Shown: positions 52,853-60,376 of the stretch, one piece after another
Numbering within the stretch: position 1 is the first letter of the stretch
Layout: each line of letters opens with the position of its first letter
Source of the DNA: Duganella dendranthematis
GTDB lineage: Bacteria; Pseudomonadota; Gammaproteobacteria; Burkholderiales; Burkholderiaceae_D
Reading direction: 5' to 3'
DNA: 64,000 nt
NCBI RefSeq assembly: GCF_012849375.1
Contig: NZ_CP051684.1
Location: 6,386,001-6,450,000, forward strand
Translations under genes and position numbers: made by a program
Notes under the pieces: generated by a model
Seen by the model: only the letters and a program-made list of their open reading frames with translations
Told to the model about the DNA's origin: nothing
The model's database searches: none

Positions 52853-55243
52853 TCAGAACTTGTAGCTGGCGCGCAGGTAGTAATACCCGCCATTGAACGG
52901 AATCTGCGCCGCCGCTGTATCGTACTGATACACGCCGAGGTAACGGCTAGCCGCCGGCACCTTGGTTGGATAGACGTTGAACAGATTATTGGCGCCGCCC
53001 GCAATCTGCAGCTTTTTGGTCACAGCGTAGCGCAGTTCCAGATCGGTGATCGTCTTCGGATCGTTTTCAATGTGATTGAACACCGAGGTCGAATAGATAT
53101 TCGGACCAGAATAGAACGTCGCTTCGGTGGCGGTCTTGCCGTATCGGGTGGCGTGCAGGCTCACGCTCCACTGGTCCAGTGTCCACGCACCGCCGACAAT
53201 CAGCTTGTTCTTGGGCGTCGCGGTGGTCAGGTACCCGATCTGCTGGGCGTTGAGTAGCGTCTTGCCATTGCCGTCGATGCCAACCTTGGTCACCTTGCTG
53301 TTGTTGATGTTGGCGCTGACGTCCCAGTCGATGCGGCCGGCGTTACCCAGGTTGGTCGGATAGCTGGCCACCAGGTCTAGCCCCTGGGTGCGCGTATTGA
53401 CGCCGTTGGCGAAGTAGTTGGCGCTAACCGAAGACAGGCCGCTCGGCAGCGATATGCCGGCGCCGGTCAGCGCGTCGATGGCCGCCTGACCGCTGTAAGT
53501 ACCGCCCTGCACGATGCGGTCGCGGATGTCGATACGGTAGGCGTCCAGCGTCAGGTGCAGATTGTCGACCGGCTCCGCCACCAGGCCCAGATTGTAGCTG
53601 CGCGATTTCTCAGGACGCAGCGGCGTGGCGCCCAGCTTGCGCGCAGCATCCGAGTTCACCGCCAGCTGGCCGCCGGCTGTGGTTGGCGATACCGCGAGGC
53701 TGGTGTAATACTCCTGCGCCAGCGATGGCGCGCGAAAGCCGGTGCTGGCGGTGGCGCGCAAGGCCACGCGCGGCGTGAACTCGTAGCGGGTGGACAGCTT
53801 GGCGTTGCGGGCGCTGCCGGCGTCGCTGTAATGCTCGTAGCGGCCGGCCAGTTCGCCCTCCCACTCCTTGGTGAATTTGGTGGACAAGTCGGCATACGCC
53901 GCGCCGATATTGCGCGAGTGCTTGCCGGCGCTGACCGGCGACAGGCCGGGCAAGGCTTGCGCGCCGCTGCCATAGTACGAAGCCGCATCGCCGGCGCCGA
54001 TTTCATAGGTCTCGCGGCGGAACTCGGAGCCCAGCGCCACGCTCAACGCCGCCGGCAGGGCGCCGGTATCGAAGGAGCGCGCGATGTCGCCGTTCACTGC
54101 CTGCTGCGTGTTCTGGAATTGCGACAGGTGGAAGCTGGTCGGCGTCGCGCCGGTGGCCGCGTACAAATCGGTATTGGCCGAATCGACCATGCCGATCTTG
54201 ACGTTGTCGGTGCCGTAGTTGGCGCTCAAGTCCCAGCGCCAGCCTGCCAGGTCGGCGCCCTTGATGCCGGCGGTGATGCCACCGTCGGTCTCGTTACTGG
54301 TCTCCACCGGCGTAAAGCCGTTTGGGTAGATGGCCGGCACGCGCGATGGCAGACGGTAGTTCTGGTAGCTGCCGCCGGAACGGTGCGCCACCGTGGCGAA
54401 GGCGTAGGCCTCGATATCCTTGGTGAGATTGATGCCGGCGTTGGCGCCAAACGACTCGCGGCGTATCTGCGGATCGCCCAGCGTCTTGTTGGCAAAGGTG
54501 CCGGTGCGTTCATCCGCGCCGCTGCGGAAGCTGTGTTCATGGCGGCGGTATTCTGCGCTGAGGTGCAGAAAGCCGTCTTCGCCCAGCGGGATGCCGGCGT
54601 CGGTGGCGCCGCCCAGCGTAAAGCCGTCATGCTTGTAGTATTCGCCGCTGGTCAGGGTCAGGCTGCCGCCGCTGCTGCCGTTTTTCAGGATGATGTTGAT
54701 TACGCCCGCAATTGCGTCGGAGCCGTATTGGGCGGCGGCGCCGTCGCGCAGCACTTCGATGTGGTCGACGGCGCTGACGGGAATCAGGTCGATATCGACC
54801 GGCGTCGCGCCTTGCTGCGAGCCGGCATCGGCGGTGATATTGGCCGAGGTGTGACGGCGCTTGCCGTTCACCAGCAGCAGTACGTGATTGGGACTCAGGC
54901 CGCGCAGCGTCAGGGCGCTGGTCAGGTTGGCGGCGTCGCCGGTTTGCGCCAGGCGGTTCACCGATGGCAGCAGCTTGACCAGCGCGTCGCGCAGGTCGGT
55001 CTGGCCGGTGCGCTGCAAGTCCTTGGCGCTGATCACGTCGATGGGGCTCAGGCTTTCGGCGGCCGAACGCTGGGTGTCGCGGGTGCCGGTGACCACCACG
55101 TCCTGGATAGCGACGGCGGCTGCCGGTGCGGCGGAGATGGCGTCATCACCATCGGCTGCCCATACGGGCGAGACGGCGTACACCAGGGAGATGGCTAGCG
55201 CTAACGGCAGGCGGCGCGGTCGATTCGATTGCGGTTGATTCAT
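52853..55243 (-). CDS. TonB-dependent receptor (paralogue of the operon receptor)
   Basis: A 796-residue outer-membrane receptor with signal peptide (LPLALAISLVYAVSPVWAA), TonB-box-like IQDVVVTGTRD, plug motifs LLLVNGKRRHTSANIT and VDHIEVLRDGAAAQYGSDAIAGVINIILKNG, and a barrel ending YLRASYKF. The plug closely parallels the receptor at 40278. The ATG at 55243 has GGAG 9 bases upstream; longer frames run into a region containing a repeat. It precedes LysR by 50 bp on the same strand, so LysR may be co-expressed with it. Likely role: uptake of an organosulfur compound, inferred from location. Confidence 0.92.
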   Translation of the reverse strand: MNQPQSNRPRRLPLALAISLVYAVSPVWAADGDDAISAAPAAAVAIQDVVVTGTRDTQRSAAESLSPIDVISAKDLQRTGQTDLRDALVKLLPSVNRLAQTGDAANLTSALTLRGLSPNHVLLLVNGKRRHTSANITADAGSQQGATPVDIDLIPVSAVDHIEVLRDGAAAQYGSDAIAGVINIILKNGSSGGSLTLTSGEYYKHDGFTLGGATDAGIPLGEDGFLHLSAEYRRHEHSFRSGADERTGTFANKTLGDPQIRRESFGANAGINLTKDIEAYAFATVAHRSGGSYQNYRLPSRVPAIYPNGFTPVETSNETDGGITAGIKGADLAGWRWDLSANYGTDNVKIGMVDSANTDLYAATGATPTSFHLSQFQNTQQAVNGDIARSFDTGALPAALSVALGSEFRRETYEIGAGDAASYYGSGAQALPGLSPVSAGKHSRNIGAAYADLSTKFTKEWEGELAGRYEHYSDAGSARNAKLSTRYEFTPRVALRATASTGFRAPSLAQEYYTSLAVSPTTAGGQLAVNSDAARKLGATPLRPEKSRSYNLGLVAEPVDNLHLTLDAYRIDIRDRIVQGGTYSGQAAIDALTGAGISLPSGLSSVSANYFANGVNTRTQGLDLVASYPTNLGNAGRIDWDVSANINNSKVTKVGIDGNGKTLLNAQQIGYLTTATPKNKLIVGGAWTLDQWSVSLHATRYGKTATEATFYSGPNIYSTSVFNHIENDPKTITDLELRYAVTKKLQIAGGANNLFNVYPTKVPAASRYLGVYQYDTAAAQIPFNGGYYYLRASYKF

Positions 55244-55329
55244 GCGAATAAACTCCAATAGGGTTAAAGTTGTTTGATCTTGGCTGTGATGCAGGCCGCA
55301 CCCGCGACACCCGCACATCGCTGCGCCCA

Positions 55330-55357
55330 GGGTCTGACCCCGCACGGGGTCAGACCC
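55330..55357. repeat. REP-like hairpin, copy 1
   Basis: GGGTCTGACCCC and GGGGTCAGACCC form a perfect 12-bp stem with a four-base GCAC loop. A longer copy with loop GAAT occurs at 58599-58628. It lies 20 bp beyond the RidA stop and is followed on the plus strand by TTTCGTTT. It may act as terminator for ridA. Such palindromes often occur as dispersed repeats in betaproteobacteria. Confidence 0.75.
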
Positions 55358-55377
55358 TTTCGTTTCGGGGTGCCTAA

Positions 55378-55839
55378 TTATTTTTTGACGCGGGCGGCGA
55401 TCAGGTCGATTTCGACCAGCGCGCCAGGCTGTGGCAGCGCGACCACTTGCAGCGCCGTGCGGGCTGGCTTGTTCGGTTGTTCGGCGGTGCCGAAGAACTG
55501 GCCGAAGGAAGCGTTCAGCCCTTTGAAATCGAGCTTGTTATCTAGCCTGGGATCGCCGACCAAGAACACGCGCAGCGAGACCACGTCCGCAAAGGTCAGT
55601 CCTTCGTTGGCCAGTGCGGCTTTCAATCGCGTGAGCACGGAGTGCGTTTGCGCTTGCGTGTCGCCGTCGGTCGTTTCCGGCAGCACGCCACTGAAGTAGA
55701 CGGTGTCCGCGCCGGCCGGCACGCTGACGGCGACCGAGATCGGGAAGTTGGAGTTGGGGATGGGGGTACGTTTGATCTGTTGTGCGTGGACGACAGGTGC
55801 TGCGATCAACATTGCGGCGAGCAGTAAAGAGGTTTTCAT
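55378..55839 (-). CDS. Exported RidA-family enamine/imine deaminase
   Basis: A 153-residue RidA (YjgF/UK114) protein with an N-terminal signal peptide (LLLAAMLIAAPVVHA), so it should act in the periplasm, unlike most RidA proteins. The family core is clear: ADTVYFSGVLPETTDGDTQAQTHSVLTRLKAALANEGLTFADVVSLRVFL and the catalytic-arginine block ARTALQVVALPQPGALVEIDLIA. RidA hydrolyses reactive imines to ketones and ammonia. The gene lies 15 bp after an amine/amino-acid oxidase that would make such imines in the same compartment. Confidence 0.9.
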   Translation of the reverse strand: MKTSLLLAAMLIAAPVVHAQQIKRTPIPNSNFPISVAVSVPAGADTVYFSGVLPETTDGDTQAQTHSVLTRLKAALANEGLTFADVVSLRVFLVGDPRLDNKLDFKGLNASFGQFFGTAEQPNKPARTALQVVALPQPGALVEIDLIAARVKK

Positions 55840-55854
55840 GGCGGTCCTTTAAGG

Positions 55855-57420
55855 TTAAGAGGCGATGCGACGGGCGATGGCGGCGATAGCGTGGTGGCCG
55901 GACAAGGCGGCGCCCTCCTGCCATGCGCCGATCTGGCTCAGATACTCGCCGGCGAAGTGCACGCGGCCTTCCGGCTGATTGAGACGTGTGTATTCCTTCT
56001 CGTCCGGCGTGGCCCAGTGCACCCAGGAGCCCAGGCTGTAAGGCACTTTGTGCCAGGCCACGCTGACGGGATTCTTCAGCTCAACGCCACGGCCAGGATG
56101 CACTCGGTCGATCACATCGCGCGACACGGCGAACTGCGCGCTCAATGGCTGCGCAGTGAAGTCGCGCGCGGCCTGACTGATGTTGTAGCAGCCGACCAGC
56201 ACACCGGTCTTCTTGTGGAAACCGCCGCTCGGGTACCAGATCAAGCCCGTTTCGGCTTTCACCACCGAGATGCCGCCATAGATCTGCGCTTCCGTCTCCC
56301 AGAAACGGCGCGACTGCCAGGCGATTTTGCTGGCGGTGTCGTAGTGGACGCTGTTGATGGCCTGCTGCACATCCGGCGCGAAGTTGGTCTCCACCTTGGC
56401 CAGTACCGGCAAGGGGAAGGTGACGATAGCGTAGTCCGCCGACAGCGTTTGCTGCTTGCCTGTGGTGCGGTCGCGCACCACCACGTCCACGCCCTTGTCC
56501 TTGTTGCGGATCGATTTCACTTCCGTGTTCAGGCGCGAGACGTCTTTCAGGCGTTGATGGAAGGCATAGGGAATGCGATCCATGCCACCCACCGGTTGCA
56601 GCATGGTTGGCTGGAAGATCAGCAGCTCATCGAAGATCAGCGCAGTCCACAGGTCCGGGTCGAGCAACGCTTCGAGCGGCAGCGGTTCGTTGCGCTCTCC
56701 TACCTGCTCTGCCGCGCCGGGATAGACCTTGTAGCCGGAGCGTTCGCTACCCTTGAATTCCGCCTGCGGCGTCAGGTCGCCGTACACCTTGAGAAAGTCG
56801 ACCAGCTTGACGCGGTCGTCAGTGCTTAGCTCCTGATCCAGCGCACCCTTGTTGGTGGCGCGCGCCAGCAATTCAGCGACGTGGCCGCGCGCATCGTTCA
56901 CCGCGCGGCGTAGCTGGATCGGCTGGCCGCCCTTGGCCGCATCCGGCAGGAAGTAGGCGCTGCGACTGGTGTTCACTTCCGCTTCCAGCTCCACACCGAA
57001 TTCGCGGCAGTAGCCAAGTATCGTCTGGTGATGGCTGGGCAGGCGCGCCGGTCCGGCGTTGAAGTAGTGGCCCGGTTCGAAATCCGCAACCTGCGTGGCA
57101 CCGTCTTCGTATTCGATGCGGGTGCCGTTGCGGATGGTCCAGTTGCGGCCACCGACACGGTCCCGCGCTTCAATCAGCTGGACCTGATAGCCGGCCTTGC
57201 GCAGTTCGTAGGCCGACACCAAGCCGGCGATGCCGGCGCCCAGCACCAGCACCTTGACGCCCTTGCCGGAGCCTGGCGCCAGTTGCAACGGCGGGTTCTG
57301 GACAGCTGCGGCGGCGATGGTGGAGGCGCCCAGGCCCAGTGTGGCCATGGCGGCTGCGGCAGCGGTGTAGCCACTGGTGGCGGCCAGCTGCATCAGGAAT
57401 GTTCTGCGCGTTACGGTCAT
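55855..57420 (-). CDS. Tat-exported flavin amine/L-amino-acid oxidase
   Basis: A 521-residue flavoprotein of the monoamine oxidase/L-amino-acid oxidase family. The N terminus VTRRTFLMQLAATSGY is a twin-arginine signal, as expected for a protein exported with FAD. The Rossmann motif LGAGIAGLVSAYELRKAGY and EARDRVGGRN lie near 66-105; the C-terminal FAD motif is GRVHFAGEYLSQIGAWQEGAALSG. It oxidises an amine or amino acid to an imine plus H2O2 in the periplasm. ATG 57420 fits the Tat signal. The promoter carries the same 55-bp element as ssuC, so it probably belongs to the sulfur regulon. Confidence 0.9.
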   Translation of the reverse strand: MTVTRRTFLMQLAATSGYTAAAAAMATLGLGASTIAAAAVQNPPLQLAPGSGKGVKVLVLGAGIAGLVSAYELRKAGYQVQLIEARDRVGGRNWTIRNGTRIEYEDGATQVADFEPGHYFNAGPARLPSHHQTILGYCREFGVELEAEVNTSRSAYFLPDAAKGGQPIQLRRAVNDARGHVAELLARATNKGALDQELSTDDRVKLVDFLKVYGDLTPQAEFKGSERSGYKVYPGAAEQVGERNEPLPLEALLDPDLWTALIFDELLIFQPTMLQPVGGMDRIPYAFHQRLKDVSRLNTEVKSIRNKDKGVDVVVRDRTTGKQQTLSADYAIVTFPLPVLAKVETNFAPDVQQAINSVHYDTASKIAWQSRRFWETEAQIYGGISVVKAETGLIWYPSGGFHKKTGVLVGCYNISQAARDFTAQPLSAQFAVSRDVIDRVHPGRGVELKNPVSVAWHKVPYSLGSWVHWATPDEKEYTRLNQPEGRVHFAGEYLSQIGAWQEGAALSGHHAIAAIARRIAS

Positions 57421-57451
57421 TTCAATCGCTCCAGTTGGTGATGTTGAAGCG

Positions 57452-57523
57452 ATCTTATGACGCACCAAGATTATGTATAAACTAATTATTTATCATATTG
57501 AAATATGAATTTTAAGAATAATG
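57452..57523 (-). promoter_or_regulatory. Second copy of the sulfonate-operon promoter element
   Basis: 57469-57523 matches 51826-51880 in 42 of 55 positions without gaps; both begin 49 bp from the ATG of the minus-strand gene. A TAAGAT -10 (57452-57457) is 32 bp from the oxidase start, beside the 33 bp seen for ssuC, with a weak -35. The same intergenic region also feeds the plus-strand binding-protein gene at 57635, so divergent control is possible. Confidence 0.65.
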
Positions 57524-57634
57524 TGTTTACATGCTCGATATCCGCTGGCGCTATATTCAAACTCGAAAGCATTCGTTCCAGCGGCTTGCAGCAGCGTCGT
57601 ACTATCGGGAGATAACACTCTTCAGGGGCCTTTT

Positions 57635-58573
57635 ATGCATCGCCGTACTTTGCTGTCTTTGTTATCGTTGTTGCCGTTTGCGACCTTGGCGCAGAAGGCG
57701 CCGTCCAATTTGCGCATCGGTTATCAGAAATCGTCCACCTTGCTGACGGTGCTGAAAGTGCGCGGACAGCTGGAACAGGATCTGGCGCCGCTGGGCGTCA
57801 AGGTGACCTGGCATGAGTTCTCCAGCGGCTTGCCGTTGCTGGAGGCGTTGAATGTCGGCGGGGTGGATTTGAGCGCGGATGTAGCGGATACGGTGCCGGT
57901 GTTCGCGCAGGCGGCCGGCGCGCAGTTGACGTATTTTGCGCAAGAGGCGCCCTCGCCGTCCGCGCAGGCGATTGTGGTGAGGGCGGATTCGCCGATCAAT
58001 AGCGTGGCAGATTTAAAGGGCAGGAAGGTTGCGGTGACCAAGGCGGCGGGATCGCATTATCTGCTGATTGCAGCGCTGGACAAAGCGGGCTTGCGGTTCA
58101 AGGATATTGAACCGGCCTATCTGACGCCGGCCGATGGACGCGCGGCGTTTGAGCGCGGCAGCGTGGCGGCGTGGGTGACGTGGGACCCGTATCTGGCCGG
58201 CGTGCAGCGGCAGTCGCAGGTGCGCATTCTGGGGGACGGACGCGGGATTGCGGATTACCAGCGTTATTATCTGGCGTCCAGCGCGTATGCTGCGGCGCAT
58301 CCGGAAGTGCTGGCGGTGGTCTTTGAGGCGCTGCGCAAAGCGGGCAAGTGGGTCAAGCAGTCGCCCAGGGAGGCGGCGGAGTTGCTGGCGCCCGCATGGG
58401 GGCTGGATGCGGCGACGGTGGAGCTGGCGAATGGCCGGCGCAGCTACGAGGTGCGGCCGGTTGTCAAGGAGGCATTGGGCGAGCAGCAGAGAATCGCCGA
58501 TGCGTTCTATGCCGAGGGTCTGCTGCCGCGCAAGCTGGATGCGACGGCCGTGCCGCTTTGGCGGCCGCGCTAA
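57635..58573 (+). CDS. SsuA-like sulfonate-binding protein (Sec leader)
   Basis: A 312-residue periplasmic binding protein for aliphatic sulfonates. A signal peptide (MHRRTLLSLLSLLPFATLA) precedes SNLRIGYQKSSTLL, VTWHEFSSGLPLLEALNVGGVDLSADVADTVPVFAQAAGA, NSVADLKGRKVAVTKAAGSHYLLIAALDKAGL and AWVTWDPYLAG, all SsuA features. AGGGG lies before ATG 57635. No permease or ATPase is adjacent; it may dock on SsuBC encoded 6 kb away. It diverges from the amine oxidase operon across the conserved regulatory element. Confidence 0.92.
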   Translation: MHRRTLLSLLSLLPFATLAQKAPSNLRIGYQKSSTLLTVLKVRGQLEQDLAPLGVKVTWHEFSSGLPLLEALNVGGVDLSADVADTVPVFAQAAGAQLTYFAQEAPSPSAQAIVVRADSPINSVADLKGRKVAVTKAAGSHYLLIAALDKAGLRFKDIEPAYLTPADGRAAFERGSVAAWVTWDPYLAGVQRQSQVRILGDGRGIADYQRYYLASSAYAAAHPEVLAVVFEALRKAGKWVKQSPREAAELLAPAWGLDAATVELANGRRSYEVRPVVKEALGEQQRIADAFYAEGLLPRKLDATAVPLWRPR

Positions 58574-58598
58574 GCGCTCAACCCGCACTGCGGAGACA

Positions 58599-58628
58599 GG
58601 GGTCTGACCCCGAATGGGGTCAGACCCC
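58599..58628. repeat. REP-like hairpin, copy 2
   Basis: GGGGTCTGACCCC and GGGGTCAGACCCC form a perfect 13-bp stem with a GAAT loop, between the convergent SsuA-like and PhnD-like genes. A truncated further GGGGTCAG lies at 58637-58644. The arms are the same as at 55330 apart from one extra base pair. It is well placed as a bidirectional terminator. Confidence 0.75.
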
Positions 58629-58640
58629 AACGGCTTGGGG

Positions 58641-59435
58641 TCAGGCTAGCGACGGATAGCCGACTGCGAGTGCGACTGCTTCCAGGCGAAGGATACGTTC
58701 ATATTCGGCGTCAGCGACGTGTCGGAATTCGCGGATGTGCAAGGCCACCATATTCGCGCGCAGCTTTGCGCCAGGCGACAGCAAGGCGTCGCGCAAGCGG
58801 CGCTGCAACTTCTCCGGCACGCTGTGCGCCGTTACCAGCGGCAGGCCTGGCGTCTGCGCCGTGTAGTGCAAGACTTCCGTGCCGCGCAGGCTCTCTGGAG
58901 ACTCTTCCTTCAGGTAGCCGTAGGTGACGCAATCGATGGCCGCAATATCGGCCTCGCCGTCGCGCACCATGCGCAGACTGGCCGCATGGCTGCCGCTCCA
59001 TTTCACCTCGCCGAAGAAGCGCCCCTTGTTGGCCTGCAGCGATACCGCGTGCCGAAGCACATTCATGCCACTGTTGGAGTGTGGGTCGTTGGCCGCCGCA
59101 ATCAGCCCTCGCGCATCGGCCAGCGCGTGTACCTGGCCGCCGGTGCGCGTGACGATCACGCTTGAATAATCGCTGCCTTCGCAGCCGTCAAAGTCAAAAC
59201 ACGGCGTAGCAAGCAGCGAGACCTTGTCGCGCAGTGATTTCATATAGGGATAGCCGCAAGTCTGCGTCAACAGCAGATCCTCGCGATGCCATAGTGACGG
59301 CAGCTCCGGAGAAGGCAGCAGTGTCATAGGTTCCTGCACCTCGGCTTGCGCCAGCAGCGACGCCGCGAACGCCTCATACTCCCGCTGCAATCGCGGGGAG
59401 ACGTTATACATCGGCAGCGCTACTTTCCAGTTCAT
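58641..59435 (-). CDS. PhnD-like substrate-binding-domain protein without signal peptide
   Basis: A 264-residue protein with the fold of phosphate/phosphonate-binding proteins: ALPMYNVSPRLQREYEAFAASLL, LLLTQTCGYPYMKSLRDKVSLLATP, ANDPHSNSGMNVLRHAV and the SGSHAASLRMVRDGEADIAAIDCVTYGYL block, which is a PhnD hallmark. It has no signal peptide or lipobox and no ABC partners nearby, so it may work in the cytosol, as a sensor or a carrier, unless an upstream start was missed. The gene overlaps the end of the desaturase gene by 4 bp, implying a joint function. Confidence 0.85.
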   Translation of the reverse strand: MNWKVALPMYNVSPRLQREYEAFAASLLAQAEVQEPMTLLPSPELPSLWHREDLLLTQTCGYPYMKSLRDKVSLLATPCFDFDGCEGSDYSSVIVTRTGGQVHALADARGLIAAANDPHSNSGMNVLRHAVSLQANKGRFFGEVKWSGSHAASLRMVRDGEADIAAIDCVTYGYLKEESPESLRGTEVLHYTAQTPGLPLVTAHSVPEKLQRRLRDALLSPGAKLRANMVALHIREFRHVADAEYERILRLEAVALAVGYPSLA

Positions 59436-60376
59436 GGCATGCGAGGGTGTACAGGTGCGTCGATGGGACGAAATCCATAGCGGCGCATCAGCTCTCCATA
59501 CCCATTGATCTGGAAGCCGCCGCTGCGCGCATTATAAGCCGAGCGGCGCGCACCATACACGCGCGGTAGCAGGTACCACGGCAGCGACGGCAAGTCATGG
59601 TGCACCAGGTGCAGATTATTATTCAGGAACAGCACTCGAAACACCAGGCCCGCGTCATTCAGCACGATGCGCTGCTTGTGGTCTTCCGCCGGCCGGTGTT
59701 CGTAGTAGGAGCGGATCATGGCCAGCGACTGCGCCGGATAAGAAATCGCCAGCACATACCACACCGCCGATACGCCAAACGCCGCCTGCACCCACCACAG
59801 CAAACCAGCCAGCAGGAACAGATGCCGCAGCCATACGCCGGCATCGCTCCGGTCGCCGCGAGCGATGCGCTGGGCAGCGCTGCCCCAAGTGCCGGCAATC
59901 GCCAATGCCGGGCCGACCGCGATGCGGCCCCAGAAGGTCTTGTTCAGCCAATGCAGCGCGCGTCGCGGGCGGCTCATGGCAGACCACTCGGCCGGCGACA
60001 CATAGGTACTCTCCGCATCCAGCGCCGGCATGGTCAGGTTGAAATCGTCGTGGTGCCGCAGATGGCTCTCGCGGTAAATCTCGTACGGATACCACACCGC
60101 CAGCGGCAGATAGCAAAAAAAACGATTCACCCACGGCCAGCGCGTAGGATGGCCATGTATCAGCTCATGCTGAAGCGACATATACCACGCGCACCACCAG
60201 ATCATCAGCAAGGTCGCCGGCGCCGCGCCGAGCAGCGGCCAACCAGCCAGCGTGGCCAGCCAGCCGCCATGGATCACCGCAATCAACAGCCAGGTCGGCC
60301 ACTCGCCACGCCACAACGCGCGCCGGCGTTCGGTCGTGACCTCGTGCTGCTGGGTAGCGTCGATCCAGGCTTGCAT
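59432..60376 (-). CDS. Membrane fatty-acid-desaturase-family di-iron enzyme
   Basis: A 314-residue membrane enzyme with about four hydrophobic helices and the three histidine boxes that bind two iron atoms: HELIHGH (70-76), HLRHH (105-109) and HLVHH (256-260). Such proteins desaturate acyl chains or hydroxylate hydrophobic compounds using O2. The gene shares one base with the end of the upstream TonB receptor gene and overlaps the PhnD-like gene by 4 bp, so the three are translated together. The context argues against ordinary membrane-lipid desaturation and for modification of an imported compound; this is inference. Confidence 0.88.
   Translation of the reverse strand: MQAWIDATQQHEVTTERRRALWRGEWPTWLLIAVIHGGWLATLAGWPLLGAAPATLLMIWWCAWYMSLQHELIHGHPTRWPWVNRFFCYLPLAVWYPYEIYRESHLRHHDDFNLTMPALDAESTYVSPAEWSAMSRPRRALHWLNKTFWGRIAVGPALAIAGTWGSAAQRIARGDRSDAGVWLRHLFLLAGLLWWVQAAFGVSAVWYVLAISYPAQSLAMIRSYYEHRPAEDHKQRIVLNDAGLVFRVLFLNNNLHLVHHDLPSLPWYLLPRVYGARRSAYNARSGGFQINGYGELMRRYGFRPIDAPVHPRMP

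Noticed and set aside
53555..55198. 547-codon plus-strand frame antisense to the second TonB receptor
   Set aside because: Same reason: Val/Gly/Arg/Gln-rich mirror of a receptor gene.
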